In this document: positions 1-9,913 of the stretch, in pieces
How positions within the stretch are numbered: position 1 is the stretch's first letter
Layout: each line of letters begins with the position of its first letter
Source: Parachlamydiales bacterium
GTDB lineage: Bacteria > Chlamydiota > Chlamydiia > Chlamydiales > JABDDJ01
DNA: 64,000 bases
Assembly (NCBI GenBank): GCA_041671045.1
Contig: JBAZCF010000008.1
Location: 82,156 to 146,155, forward strand
Direction: 5' to 3'
The notes under the pieces: model-generated
Database searches by the model: none
What the model saw: only the letters and a program-made list of their open reading frames with translations
Told to the model about the DNA's origin: nothing
Program-made: the position numbers and the translations under genes

Positions 1-50
1 AAACAGATTACTTTGCATGGTGGATCATCAAAAGATTATTGGCAGGCGGG

Positions 51-92
51 AAAAAGCGTGGCCGGCATACATCAGATAGAGCATGCCGGCAC
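51..92 (-). terminator. Intrinsic terminator of the secreted propeller-like gene
   Basis: An 8-bp perfect inverted repeat (GCCGGCAT at 61-68 with ATGCCGGC at 83-90), extendable by two pairs, is followed on the minus strand by GCTTTTT. It lies just past the stop codon at 107, which fits a rho-independent terminator. Confidence 0.8.
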
Positions 93-106
93 ACTGGTTA
101 AGGAAT

Positions 107-1549
107 TTAATCTTGAGAAGCCGTAGGCTTCAGGGTTACCTTAAAGATTAACGGAGAGGCTGTGGAGTCTGTCGAGCTCGTTGTATTTGGCAATGTGCTT
201 GCAATACCACCTACAATATATCCAACTACAGTAGGATATTTGATCTTATCTAGATCGATCACACCATTTTTGTATTTTTCCAGTCCATCTGCAGGAATAA
301 AGTTAGCACCGGCACCAAATAGCAGCTGGTTCCCTGGATTAGATCCGGCGGAGATAACGACAGGATATTCTGCGTCCATAAGAAACTGGTTAATATTTCC
401 TCTCTTATCAAACTGGATAGTTGTTATCTGGTTGATGAAAGGGATTTCGTCATCTGTAGTAAAAGCTCCATTATTGAAGTAGCCATAACTTAATCCACCA
501 AACAATGAGATGAACATATTTCCGGTTTTCTCAGAAAATGTACCCAGAACCGGGCAGTTATAGTTATTCATGCCTTGTTTAAATGTCCCTGGATTACTTG
601 GATTATACATAGATGGCCACCCTTTGGTCGTTATATATACCGGTACAGTCCAGATTCCTCCGGATTCTGTAAAAACACCCGATAAAGCCAAGTAAGCGGG
701 TAATGGCAGGCCGAGTTGGGATTGCATGATAGGTACGACGTTCAAGTCACGGCGGCGATAGAAAGCATTAGGGCCTTGCTGGGGTGAGGGGCTTAAAACC
801 TTAACTGAAAGGGTCTCGCCATCGTCCTTAATTTTAAAGCGTCTGACTTGTTCAGAATAGATGCCATTCTGTCCGGGGGTATAGAACGTGAAGTAATTCT
901 GTCCAAATATCAATAGGGTCAAGCCTTTAAGTGAACGAGACATATAACCGCCGGTCACCTGGAATACCGGATCCCGCAACTGGCGAATATTTTGGACAGC
1001 GGATTTTCCTTGCCCGGTCGTTGTCACCCATTGGATCATTCCGGGAATATCAATTGCTGTGAGTACAGGTTTAGTATCGAATAATCCTGTCGCTGTATTC
1101 ACACCGTAACCACCGGTCATGTATAGCGTTTTCTTATGCTGGTAAAATTGGGCGCTAGTTACTGAAAGGATATCCACCTGTTCTTGAGTAAGTCCTGAAC
1201 TAGGGTCATTTAATGATTTTGAGAAAACAGCCCCCGTTTCAACGTCTACAACATAGACTGTAGTGTTTTGAAGTGAGGGAGGAAAATTATTGTTATCATT
1301 GTTGAAGTTATGCAGGCCATTTACCCTTCCGGCCAATAGGAGCCATTTTCCTTTATAGGAGGCTCTCACGAAAGATTGAATTCCGCTGGGTAAAGAAAAG
1401 TCCAGTTGCTCAACATCTAAAAAAAATGGAACGAAATATTGCGGAGTTATTGGACTTACGTCCGGCGTTTGGTTTGCACTTTGCAATGGCGCAAGCCCTC
1501 CCATAAAAACGCAAGCGGCTGTTAATAAATATCTTGCAAATCTAAGCAT
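107..1549 (-). CDS. Secreted kelch/beta-propeller-like protein, unknown function
   Basis: A 480-residue protein with a clear N-terminal signal peptide (hydrophobic core LLTAACVFMGGLA, then LQSANQ). The mature part has recurring short blocks of the kind LLLAGRV, VYVVDVETG, LYMTGGYGV and ISLFGGLSYG, spaced like the blades of a kelch or other beta-propeller; the repeats are too divergent to define the blades by eye. I do not recognise a specific family. AGGAG lies 7 nt before the ATG, and a consensus-like promoter sits at 1579-1606. It is divergent from the efflux operon that starts at 1643, and it has its own terminator. A periplasmic or surface location is inferred from the signal peptide only. 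Confidence 0.7.
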   Translation of the reverse strand: MLRFARYLLTAACVFMGGLAPLQSANQTPDVSPITPQYFVPFFLDVEQLDFSLPSGIQSFVRASYKGKWLLLAGRVNGLHNFNNDNNNFPPSLQNTTVYVVDVETGAVFSKSLNDPSSGLTQEQVDILSVTSAQFYQHKKTLYMTGGYGVNTATGLFDTKPVLTAIDIPGMIQWVTTTGQGKSAVQNIRQLRDPVFQVTGGYMSRSLKGLTLLIFGQNYFTFYTPGQNGIYSEQVRRFKIKDDGETLSVKVLSPSPQQGPNAFYRRRDLNVVPIMQSQLGLPLPAYLALSGVFTESGGIWTVPVYITTKGWPSMYNPSNPGTFKQGMNNYNCPVLGTFSEKTGNMFISLFGGLSYGYFNNGAFTTDDEIPFINQITTIQFDKRGNINQFLMDAEYPVVISAGSNPGNQLLFGAGANFIPADGLEKYKNGVIDLDKIKYPTVVGYIVGGIASTLPNTTSSTDSTASPLIFKVTLKPTASQD

Positions 1550-1578
1550 TTTTGATTCTCCTCTTTTTTTCCAACGGG

Positions 1579-1606
1579 ATCATATTGTATAAAAATTATT
1601 TGTCAA
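1579..1606 (-). promoter_or_regulatory. Sigma70-like promoter for the propeller-like gene
   Basis: On the minus strand TTGACA (1601-1606), a 16-bp spacer and TATGAT (1579-1584) match the -35 and -10 consensus at 6/6 and 5/6. They lie about 30-55 nt upstream of the ATG at 1549. Confidence 0.6.
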
Positions 1607-1642
1607 ATCCTCTAAAATAAAAATTTAATTAAGGTATTCTTT

Positions 1643-3187
1643 GTGCGCCATTTGCTAATCATTATTTTATGCACATGCCTTGCAGCGTGTTCAAAGTACT
1701 ACTATGATCCTAGTGTATCTGGACAGGCAACTAACTCACCTGCGGAGGAATGGAAACCTGTCTGCAGCGAATGGTACTGCCCACGCCTGCCGCAACCAGC
1801 TGCAGTGAAAATTCCTGATTCAGCCGAAGAACTTGACCTTATAGGATTGCTGGATGTGGCATTGCAGAATCACCCTGCGACAAAACAAGCATGGGAACTA
1901 TCCCGTGCACAAGCTTATGGCGTGGAAGCTGTCCGCAGTGAATATTATCCAAGTGTAGATGGCTCATTTATCTTCAACTACGTAGATAGATCCGGCGGCA
2001 GCCGGTCTAGCAACGCTTTGCCGCAAAATCAGACGGACGGCGATGCTTCTTCCCAGATTATCAACAACGCAGGAGACTCCAGTTTATCGACGACAGCGAC
2101 AACGCGGACTAAAACTTATATTCAATCCTTTGTTAAAGAAATAACTATCTCGTATCTCCTGCTCGACTTTGGCGGTAGGCGTGCTGCGGTAGAATCGGCC
2201 AAACAGGTGTTAAACGCCTTGAATTGGAATCAAAACCGTGTCGTGCAAACGCTGATTGTCAATGTTCTTCAGTCCTATTATGCCTATATCGGAGCAAAAG
2301 AACTTGTTGTGGCAAAGCTTGAGGATTTAAAAAATGCAGACGCAGCTTTAGAGGCTGCTCAGGTAAGGTTTGAATCGGGGCTGGCTACAAAACTCGATGT
2401 TCTACAGGCTTCTGCAAGTAGAGAGAATGTACTTTTAGGACTTGCTACAGCACGAGGACAGGTAAATATCCAATTAGGTGCGCTAGCAACTGCGTTGGGT
2501 GTCCCCCCTGATTCTGTCATCAAGACTAAAGAACTCCCTGAAATATTCCCTTCGGAGCAGATCACGACTAGCGTAAATGAACTAATGGAAATAGCGAAAA
2601 CTGCGAGGCCGGATTTAGCATCCGCCTATGCTTCCTTTTTGCAGTCTAAAGAGCAAGTCATAGCAGCATATTCGGCAGGTATGCCCACCTTAACCGCCAG
2701 TTCACTTTTGCAAAGGACAAACTATCCAAACCAGTCTTTCAATAATGGCCACTATTATTCCGCCACTCTTGCGCTTTCAGGGCCTATATTTGACGGATTC
2801 TTCTACCGCAATCAATTCCGCCAAGCCCAAGAGAACGCGTTGGCTAATAAAGCTTATTTCGAGTATCAAGAATCGTTAGCGCTGCTTGATGTTATTACGA
2901 GCTATTATAACTTCACTACATCGCAAGAAAACCTTAAATATACCGAAGATTATTTGAAATTTGCACAGCAGGCATATGATTTATCGTTGGAATTCTATCG
3001 CGTAGGGACCGGTACATTTACTGATCTTCTTAATTCTCAAGCCTTACTTTCCGATGCACGGGCGCAAAGGATCCAAGCCCGGACAGGCTGGGCAACGTCA
3101 CTCTTTAACATAGGGTATGCGACAGGAACGCTTAACATCAATTTTATCAATTACGAAATGGCAGGACCGGAGACATTATGCGATTAA
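1643..3187 (+). CDS. TolC/OprM-type outer-membrane efflux lipoprotein
   Basis: A 514-residue outer-membrane factor of an RND pump. The N-terminus is a lipoprotein signal ending in the lipobox LAAC, so it is probably lipidated like OprM. The body shows the duplicated OEP fold: long alpha-helical stretches (LDVALQNHPATKQAWELSRAQAYG; AALEAAQVRFESGLATKLDVLQASA) and a second copy (AYDLSLEFYRVGTGTFTDLLNSQALL). The start is GTG, with AAGG about 9 nt upstream. The end overlaps the adaptor gene by 10 nt, and the permease follows, so the three genes form one operon encoding a complete trans-envelope channel. Substrate unknown. Confidence 0.93.
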   Translation: MRHLLIIILCTCLAACSKYYYDPSVSGQATNSPAEEWKPVCSEWYCPRLPQPAAVKIPDSAEELDLIGLLDVALQNHPATKQAWELSRAQAYGVEAVRSEYYPSVDGSFIFNYVDRSGGSRSSNALPQNQTDGDASSQIINNAGDSSLSTTATTRTKTYIQSFVKEITISYLLLDFGGRRAAVESAKQVLNALNWNQNRVVQTLIVNVLQSYYAYIGAKELVVAKLEDLKNADAALEAAQVRFESGLATKLDVLQASASRENVLLGLATARGQVNIQLGALATALGVPPDSVIKTKELPEIFPSEQITTSVNELMEIAKTARPDLASAYASFLQSKEQVIAAYSAGMPTLTASSLLQRTNYPNQSFNNGHYYSATLALSGPIFDGFFYRNQFRQAQENALANKAYFEYQESLALLDVITSYYNFTTSQENLKYTEDYLKFAQQAYDLSLEFYRVGTGTFTDLLNSQALLSDARAQRIQARTGWATSLFNIGYATGTLNINFINYEMAGPETLCD

Positions 3188-4284
3188 GATGGCTTTGTGG
3201 TGTGTTATTGCTAATCTTGTGCAGTTGTGAAAAAAAACAGCATGTTATCGTGGTACCTCCCGTCAATGTGGAAGTATGCGAAGTCTCGGTCAGGGACTTC
3301 ACTCTAACAGTAGAAGCTATAGGAAATGTTTATGAAAATGCCATTGTGCAGATACGTCCGCAGGTTCAAGGGATCTTACTTAGGAAATATTTTGAAGAAG
3401 GGCAGTTTGTAAAAGAGGGCGATCTTCTCTATGAGATTGATCCCAGGCCCTATCAAGCTATCCTTGACCAAGCTAAAGCAGCCTTATTGAAAGATGAGTC
3501 CACGTTAGAATTGGCAAAAATAACTCTTAAGCGTAATGAAGAACTTATTAAAAAAGATTTTATCTCCAAGTTAACGTGGGAACAGTATCAAAGCAATGTG
3601 ATGACAGCCCAAGCTCAGGTTGAGATAGATAAAGCTGCCATTGTCAGTGCGGAAATCAACCTGGACTACTGTAAGATCTATGCACCACTAACAGGAAAAT
3701 TAAGTTCTTACAATATCTTTCCCGGCAATCTCGTCTATATCAATGATCCTAACGCTTTGATAGAAATACGGCAGCTTTCTCCTGTGCGGATTCAATTTGC
3801 TATTCCACAAGTGTATTTTCAGGAGCTACATCAAATCCAACCTGACCACAATCTCACTTTTGAAGCAATCCTCCCTTACAAGACCAACCCGCCGATTACA
3901 GGTAAAATCTATTTTGTCGATAACCATGTTGATCTGCAATCTGGCACTATCATCATAAAAGGACTCATACAGAATGAAGACCTTGTTTTATGGCCCGGAG
4001 AATATGTGACAGTTAAAGTATTTCTAAAAACTATCAAAAATGCTTTGACCATACCCTCAGCAGCAGTACAAGTCGGTCAAAAGGGATCATATGTCTATAT
4101 CGTAAATCCTGACATGACCGCGACAACTAGAAATATTACGACTGGGCAAAAAGACAAGGGGGATTTCCTTGTCCTTTCAGGACTTAAAAAAGGGGAAAAA
4201 ATAGTCATCAATGGGCAACTGAACTTAAAAGAGGGTTCTAAAGTCAATATCGCCCCTAAAGCAGTAAAGGAACCTTTGAAATGA
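3178..4284 (+). CDS. RND efflux periplasmic adaptor (AcrA/MexA family)
   Basis: A 368-residue membrane-fusion lipoprotein: signal MRLRWLCGVLLLILCSC with a lipobox ending at Cys. Family signatures include the barrel-sandwich (lipoyl) half-motifs VQIRPQVQGILLRKYFEEGQFVKEGDLLYEIDPRPYQ (the classic 'GQxVKxGDLLxxIDPxPY') and YCKIYAPLTGKLS, a central alpha-hairpin (residues about 95-150), and a C-terminal membrane-proximal domain. It links the inner-membrane permease (next gene, ATGA overlap) to the outer-membrane factor (previous gene, 10-nt overlap). Confidence 0.93.
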   Translation: MRLRWLCGVLLLILCSCEKKQHVIVVPPVNVEVCEVSVRDFTLTVEAIGNVYENAIVQIRPQVQGILLRKYFEEGQFVKEGDLLYEIDPRPYQAILDQAKAALLKDESTLELAKITLKRNEELIKKDFISKLTWEQYQSNVMTAQAQVEIDKAAIVSAEINLDYCKIYAPLTGKLSSYNIFPGNLVYINDPNALIEIRQLSPVRIQFAIPQVYFQELHQIQPDHNLTFEAILPYKTNPPITGKIYFVDNHVDLQSGTIIIKGLIQNEDLVLWPGEYVTVKVFLKTIKNALTIPSAAVQVGQKGSYVYIVNPDMTATTRNITTGQKDKGDFLVLSGLKKGEKIVINGQLNLKEGSKVNIAPKAVKEPLK

Positions 4285-7200
4285 ACCTTTCGGCACCGTT
4301 CATCAAAAGACCTATTATGACTATCCTGCTGATGATCTCCCTTATCACGGTGGGCGTCTATAGCTATATTAAATTACCTGTCAGCAATCTGCCTGATGTC
4401 TCTTATCCCGTTATCAACGTGACGGCCGCCTACCCCGGTGCTGACCCCAGCACAATGGCTAATAATGTTGCCAGCCCTTTAGAAAGAGAATTTCTAACAA
4501 TCTCCGGCCTGAACAGTGTGACGTCTACTAACACTTTGGGCAATTCCAATCTTGTTTTACGCTTCGATCTTGAAAAAAATATCGATAGTGCGGCCCTGGA
4601 TGTTCAAGCAGCCATTTCTAGGGCAGCAAGGAACCTCCCGCCAGATCTGCCCAGCGCCCCGACTTACCGCAAAGTTAACCCTGCACAAACACCTATCCTT
4701 TTTCTTGCCCTAACCTCCGACACTATGCCTCTGAATAAAATGTATGATTACGGCAATTCCTATATCGGCCAAAGCTTGTCTAAGATTTCCGGTGTAGCAC
4801 AAGTTAACGTGGGGGGATCTCCTTATGCGGTACGGGTACAGGTAGACCCCGGCAAAATTGCTATGCTGGGTTTGACATTGCAAGACCTGTCAGAAGCACT
4901 TGTTGCAGGCAACCCCTATTTACCATCAGGCTATTTAGATAATGAAGTACTTTCTTCTACTATCATTGCTAATGGACAAATATTAAACGCAGAGGGCTAT
5001 AACGAACTTATCGCTGCCTACCCGAACAACTCTCCTGTACGTTTCAAAGATATTGGAAACGCGATAGACAGCCTGCAAAACTACCGCTTCCTCCTGCGCT
5101 ACATCACGAAAGATACCAATAAACCCACTGTCATCCTATCTATTCTCCCGGAACCTGGCGCAAATACGGTAGAAATTACCAATGATGTCTTCAAAGCACT
5201 GCAGCCTATCTTACAGAATCTTCCTTCAGACCTACATCTGGAGGTTGTACGTGACAAATCGATATCGATCAGGGCCTCTATCGATGAGGTGCAGTTTACA
5301 TTAATACTTGCGTTCTTCCTTGTGATCCTGATTATTTATATCTACTTAGGCAGCATCAGAGATACCCTCATCCCCGCGCTTGTGCTTCCCATATCAGTAA
5401 TCAGCACCTTCGCTATCATGTATGCGCTGGGCTATAGCATGAACAACCTTTCATTGCTGGCACTGATTCTAGCGATAGGCTTCATCATCGATGATGCTAT
5501 TGTTGTTATTGAAAATATCGTGCGCCATGTGGAAATGGGGGAAAACCCTTGGGTCGCTTCGTTAGAAGGTGCCCAACAAATCAGCTTCACCATTCTTTCA
5601 ATGACTCTTTCACTAATCGCTGTTTTCCTTCCGCTTATCTTCATGCCGGGGTTATTAGGTCGGATTTTAGCAGAATTTGCCATCACATTGACAGCTATCA
5701 CACTTATTTCCGGAGCGATTTCTATCACTTTGACTCCGATGGTGTGCAGTTTGCTTATTACTCCCCAAAAAGAAGAGAAGAAGGGCTATGCCCGTTTTTC
5801 GCATAAACTGAACGATGCGTTCTTAAGGGTCTATAAACCTGCGTTATTGTGGACACTGAAACACCGCTACGTAGCCCTTATTGTCATGCTAATAAGTCTA
5901 GTTGCGAGCGTATTCTTCATAGTAAAACTTCCCAAAGATTTTATCCCTAATGATGATGAAGGTTTTTTTATCGCCTTTACCCAGGCTGCTGAAGGCACCT
6001 CTTACGAAAGAATGAAGCAGTATCAAGAACAAGTGAATACTATCTTCTCTGCCAACCCAGCCATAGATAAATTCATTTCCTATGCAGCCAATCAGCAATT
6101 CCGCAATGGGGTCCTGTATGCCAATCTAGTCCCGCGCGCCCAACGTAAAGCAGTTCTAGAAGTCATAGGGGAACTTCAGAAGGAAACTGCAAAAATTCCC
6201 GGCTTGAATGTCTTCTATAAAAATATCCCTATGATTGACCTCTCCATTGGATCCGTGGTTAAGGGGTCTTATCAATTTGCTCTACAAAGTTTAGTACCGG
6301 AAAATCTGTATCAGCCTGCGGAACAATATATTAATGAAATCAAGAAAATCCCTGGAATTGTAGGTGTTAACAGTGATTTGGAAATCAAATCCCCACAGCT
6401 ATTTGTGGATATATTGAGGGATCAAGCCTCGTCTCTGGGTGTTTCCGCCTTAGATATTGAAAGAACCTTAGCGCTTGCTTATGCGGGCGGCAGAGTATCA
6501 CGCATCAACAGCCCTATTAACCAATATGATATCATCCTTGAACTGCTTCCCGAATTTCAAAAAAACCCCTCTGCACTAGGTGATATCTATGTACGGTCTT
6601 CACTTTCATCAAAAGTGGTCCCCCTAAATGCTGTGTCCAAATGGCATGAAGGTCTAGGACTTGCCAGCGTAAACCATACAGACCAATTTCCCTCCGTTAC
6701 CATAGCCTTTAGCATAGCTCCAGGCTTTACCTTAGATGGCGTCCTCGAAAAACTGAAAGCGTATGCGAAGGAACTCCTGCCTAAAGAAGTGACAGGAACA
6801 GTCTTAGGAGCTGCGCAAGCTTTTGAGGAATCTGTCAACGGTTCAGCCATTCTGCTTATCTTAACTGTGTTCGCTATCTATGTAATCCTTGGCATTCTTT
6901 ATGAAAGTTTTATCCATCCATTAACGATTTTATCCACCCTGCCTCCAGCGGTCATTGGTGGTCTTTTAGTTCTTTACCTATTTAACATTCCCCTTTCTCT
7001 CTATTCTTTCTTAGGGATCATCCTCCTTATTGGTATTGTAAAGAAAAACGGCATCATGATTGTTGACTTTGCATTGGAAAATGTGCGGCTGCATGGGGAC
7101 TCACCGGAAAAATCTATTTATGATGCCTGTGTCGTACGTTTCCGACCTATCATGATGACAACACTGACAGCGATCATGGGTGCAATTCCTATTGCCTTGG

Positions 7201-7418
7201 GAACAGGAACAGGTGCAGAAGCGCGCCGTCCATTAGGCCTGGTCATCATCGGGGGTTTGGCTGTTTCACAGATGATTACTCTTTTTGTCACGCCGGTGAT
7301 CTATCTCTATTTAGAAAAGTGGAGCGAAAAGCTTAAAATGCATTCGGCTCATAGACCTCCAGAAGGGAAAAAACGTACAAGTCCAGCTTCAGCAGATCAG
7401 CCGTCCGCCCAACCTTAA
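4281..7418 (+). CDS. RND multidrug efflux permease (HAE1/AcrB-MdtBC family)
   Basis: A 1045-residue, full-length inner-membrane proton/drug antiporter. It starts MNLSAPFIKRPIMTILLM, as in MdtB/MdtC/AcrB relatives, and keeps the two-fold repeat of twelve membrane segments and two large periplasmic loops. The proton-relay residues are present: Asp-Asp in GFIIDDAIVVIENI (TM4) and Lys in LLIGIVKKNGIMIVDFA (TM10). The C-terminus ends in a short Ser/Pro/Ala-rich tail. Its ATG overlaps the adaptor stop (ATGA). It completes the tripartite pump with the two preceding genes; substrates cannot be predicted. Confidence 0.95.
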   Translation: MNLSAPFIKRPIMTILLMISLITVGVYSYIKLPVSNLPDVSYPVINVTAAYPGADPSTMANNVASPLEREFLTISGLNSVTSTNTLGNSNLVLRFDLEKNIDSAALDVQAAISRAARNLPPDLPSAPTYRKVNPAQTPILFLALTSDTMPLNKMYDYGNSYIGQSLSKISGVAQVNVGGSPYAVRVQVDPGKIAMLGLTLQDLSEALVAGNPYLPSGYLDNEVLSSTIIANGQILNAEGYNELIAAYPNNSPVRFKDIGNAIDSLQNYRFLLRYITKDTNKPTVILSILPEPGANTVEITNDVFKALQPILQNLPSDLHLEVVRDKSISIRASIDEVQFTLILAFFLVILIIYIYLGSIRDTLIPALVLPISVISTFAIMYALGYSMNNLSLLALILAIGFIIDDAIVVIENIVRHVEMGENPWVASLEGAQQISFTILSMTLSLIAVFLPLIFMPGLLGRILAEFAITLTAITLISGAISITLTPMVCSLLITPQKEEKKGYARFSHKLNDAFLRVYKPALLWTLKHRYVALIVMLISLVASVFFIVKLPKDFIPNDDEGFFIAFTQAAEGTSYERMKQYQEQVNTIFSANPAIDKFISYAANQQFRNGVLYANLVPRAQRKAVLEVIGELQKETAKIPGLNVFYKNIPMIDLSIGSVVKGSYQFALQSLVPENLYQPAEQYINEIKKIPGIVGVNSDLEIKSPQLFVDILRDQASSLGVSALDIERTLALAYAGGRVSRINSPINQYDIILELLPEFQKNPSALGDIYVRSSLSSKVVPLNAVSKWHEGLGLASVNHTDQFPSVTIAFSIAPGFTLDGVLEKLKAYAKELLPKEVTGTVLGAAQAFEESVNGSAILLILTVFAIYVILGILYESFIHPLTILSTLPPAVIGGLLVLYLFNIPLSLYSFLGIILLIGIVKKNGIMIVDFALENVRLHGDSPEKSIYDACVVRFRPIMMTTLTAIMGAIPIALGTGTGAEARRPLGLVIIGGLAVSQMITLFVTPVIYLYLEKWSEKLKMHSAHRPPEGKKRTSPASADQPSAQP

Positions 7419-7506
7419 ATAACTTATTTGCAAATCGATAATTCTCTTCTTTTCATAAAAAAGTTTTTCCATAATTATAACTTGGAAAATTCCTTCAGGA
7501 GCTGCT

Positions 7507-8292
7507 ATGAGTATAAAATCATTCATCACTATCGCATTATTATTTTTTTCTAATCTGTGTGGAATTATTGTTGAGACTCCTCATTTTGAGGACCTAAAAA
7601 AATATATTTCAAAGGATTGCCTTGTCGTATTGGACATTGACGACACGCTCTTAGTTCCAGTGCAATCTTTAGGAAATGATGTTTGGTTTCGATCCAGGGT
7701 AAGATATCACAAAGAGTTAGGTGATTCTGCAGAAGTCGCGCTGGAAAAGGCTATAGCTGAATGGGAAGGTGTCCGCCACCTGACTCAAATGAAAATTGTG
7801 GAGGAAGGAACAGACGGCATCGTTTCAGAAATCCAAAATCAAGGCTTTACAGTCATTGGTATGACAACGCAAGGACTTGCACTTTCTACCCGCACTATCC
7901 AACAACTTAAAAGTCATCATATTGATCTTTCACTCACTGCGCCCTGCCCCCATGATCATTACTTTATGAACCGTCTCGGTAATTTATACCGCAAAGGAAT
8001 ACTATTTACTTCCGGCACTCCCAAGGGGCCTTCTTTACTTAAACTCTTAGACATCATTGACTTTCACCCTTCAACGGTAGTCTTTATTAACGATAATGGA
8101 AACTATCTTCACGAAGTAGCTAGCTCCCTTGAAGAAAAGGGCATTCAATTTATTGGGCTACGTTATAGTTATAGTGATGCACGTATCCAAGCATTTAACA
8201 AAGACATTGCAGAAATCCAGTGGCAGCGTTCATCTTTTGCCAGAATATTGTCTGATCAAGAAGCTTTGGAAATTCTAGAAGGTAATAAATAA
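7507..8292 (+). CDS. Secreted DUF2608 (HAD-like) protein
   Basis: A 261-residue protein with a signal peptide (FITIALLFFSNLCG). CLVVLDIDDTLLVP holds the HAD motif I (DxDxT), TVIGMTTQG resembles motif II, and VVFINDNGNYLHEVASSL resembles the acidic motif IV. The length and pattern match DUF2608, a family known mainly from chlamydiae and Legionella whose members are exported and act, if at all, outside the cytoplasm. A GGAG element precedes the ATG. It is flanked by the RND operon (88-bp gap) and a strong terminator, so it is probably its own unit. Phosphatase activity is inferred from the motif only. Confidence 0.75.
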   Translation: MSIKSFITIALLFFSNLCGIIVETPHFEDLKKYISKDCLVVLDIDDTLLVPVQSLGNDVWFRSRVRYHKELGDSAEVALEKAIAEWEGVRHLTQMKIVEEGTDGIVSEIQNQGFTVIGMTTQGLALSTRTIQQLKSHHIDLSLTAPCPHDHYFMNRLGNLYRKGILFTSGTPKGPSLLKLLDIIDFHPSTVVFINDNGNYLHEVASSLEEKGIQFIGLRYSYSDARIQAFNKDIAEIQWQRSSFARILSDQEALEILEGNK

Positions 8293-8305
8293 TCGTGTGG
8301 CAAGC

Positions 8306-8330
8306 AAAAGCGGATGATTTCCGCTTTTTT
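8306..8330 (+). terminator. Intrinsic terminator after the DUF2608 gene
   Basis: A 9-bp stem (AAAAGCGGA at 8306-8314 with TCCGCTTTT at 8320-8328) with a 5-nt loop that runs into T6, immediately after the stop at 8292. Confidence 0.85.
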
Positions 8331-8665
8331 GCCCGCGCGATACACAATTTTACAGGGATTGACTAGGATAAACTATATATCCGGCTGCTATTTTTATCCT
8401 CCAAAAATGAAAGGTAGCGATTACCACCTAAAGAACTAAACACAATGAATAAAATGGAGGAAAATAATAACAAAAAATATTTTTGTTCCTTCCTTTCACT
8501 CTATCGTTTTCCACCCCTATTATCTTGCAATCCTTGACTTTTAAGGTTTTATAAACTAAACTTAACGCAGTAAAACTCTTAGCATGCATTTTCTCTAAAA
8601 TTTCCAGGAAATTTTGTTGTGTTTGGCCAAGAGGAAAACAATTAACGCTAAGGGATATATTTTAC
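8331..8665 (+). other. Intergenic leader of the RNA helicase gene
   Basis: This 335-bp stretch holds no convincing gene. A 30-codon ORF at 8445-8537 has no ribosome-binding site or recognisable sequence. A possible promoter, TTGACT (8534-8539), 17 bp, TAAACT (8557-8562), would leave a leader of about 95 nt before the helicase ATG; long leaders are known in some cold-responsive DEAD-box genes, but no specific element is recognised here. Confidence 0.35.
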
Positions 8666-9913
8666 ATGTCAGACTTTAAAAAATTTGCTATTCCAGAATC
8701 TCTTATCAAAGCTCTTGATAAGATCAATATTACAACTCCTACTCCTATCCAAGATAAAACCATTCCGGTTGCTTTGGAAGGTAAAGATATTTTGGCTTCA
8801 GCACAAACTGGTACAGGCAAAACAATTGCCTACTCTCTTCCTCTTCTAACTTACCTACTGAAAAATCCGCGCGCACTAGCACTCATTATTGCTCCTACAC
8901 GCGAACTCGCAGCTCAGGTTAACCAGTCGCTCCGCCTAATCATCAACAAAAACTTCACGATGAATACCGCTCTGCTTATCGGTGGTGAATCGATGTTTAA
9001 ACAATTCGCTCAACTTAGGGCAAAACCTCAAATCATTATCGGTACACCTGGCCGTATCACCGACCACCTAACACGCGGATCGCTAAAACTCCAGGAAACA
9101 AAGTTCCTTATTATTGACGAAGCTGACCGTATGCTTGATATGGGCTTCGGCATCCAGCTTGAAAAAATCGAAACTTTCCTTCCAGCTGTCCGCCAAACTC
9201 TAATGTTCTCCGCGACATTCCCTGCCAATATCGAAAAACTCTCTCAAAGATATTTGAAAGATCCTCAACGTATTGCAGTGGGTTCTGTTACCGATGCTGC
9301 TCCTAAGATTAAACAGGAAGTTCTCCACACTCACCATGCGGAAAAATTCGGACTCCTCTCTAAAGAACTTGAACTCCGCGAAGGCTCCATCATCGTTTTC
9401 GTTAAAACGAAAAAAAGCGCTGATAGATTGGCCGAAGAACTTCAAGAACTTGGACATAATACTGATGCTATCCACGGTGACTTACACCAAAGAAAGCGTG
9501 ATAAAGTTATCCAAGCTTTCCGTAGCAAAAAAAGCCGTATCCTTATCGCAACAGACGTCGCAGCTCGCGGTTTAGATATTCCTCACGTGATGCACGTCAT
9601 TAACTATGACCTGCCACAGTGCCCAGAAGACTATATCCACCGTATCGGTAGAACAGCCCGTGCCGGAGCAGAAGGCAACGCGCTTTGTTTGATCGCACCT
9701 GACGACAGATTCAAATGGAAATGTATTCAGAAGCTAATGAACCCGCAAGAATCTAAAGATCTTGCCAAAGTTCCTGATCAATCCAACTACCTCAAAGCAT
9801 ACGACAAAAACGACTTTTCAAAACGCAGACATATCGAACAAAGAAAGAAAAAAAGACCTTTCTTCGGCGAAAAAATGTCTGTTCCTGCTGGAAGAAAACC
9901 ATTTAAAAAATGA
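8666..9913 (+). CDS. ATP-dependent DEAD-box RNA helicase (RhlE-like)
   Basis: A 415-residue RNA-unwinding ATPase with every DEAD-box motif in order: Q motif (FAIPESLIKAL...TPTPIQ), I AQTGTGKT, Ia PTRELA, Ib TPGR, II DEAD, III SAT, IV IIVFVKTKKSADRL, V ATDVAARGLD, VI HRIGRTARAG. A short basic C-terminal tail (RRHIEQRKKKRP) resembles RhlE and related helicases that act in ribosome assembly or RNA decay. The last 4 nt overlap the start of the flavoprotein gene, so the two are co-transcribed. It cannot be assigned to one E. coli paralogue by eye. Confidence 0.93.
   Translation: MSDFKKFAIPESLIKALDKINITTPTPIQDKTIPVALEGKDILASAQTGTGKTIAYSLPLLTYLLKNPRALALIIAPTRELAAQVNQSLRLIINKNFTMNTALLIGGESMFKQFAQLRAKPQIIIGTPGRITDHLTRGSLKLQETKFLIIDEADRMLDMGFGIQLEKIETFLPAVRQTLMFSATFPANIEKLSQRYLKDPQRIAVGSVTDAAPKIKQEVLHTHHAEKFGLLSKELELREGSIIVFVKTKKSADRLAEELQELGHNTDAIHGDLHQRKRDKVIQAFRSKKSRILIATDVAARGLDIPHVMHVINYDLPQCPEDYIHRIGRTARAGAEGNALCLIAPDDRFKWKCIQKLMNPQESKDLAKVPDQSNYLKAYDKNDFSKRRHIEQRKKKRPFFGEKMSVPAGRKPFKK

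Noticed and set aside
162..482. 106-codon plus-strand ORF inside the propeller-like gene
   Set aside because: It is antisense to a gene with a signal peptide, promoter, ribosome-binding site and terminator. It has none of these and its residues look unlike a protein.
8445..8537. 30-codon ORF upstream of the RNA helicase
   Set aside because: No ribosome-binding site, no recognisable sequence, and it overlaps the promoter-like element.
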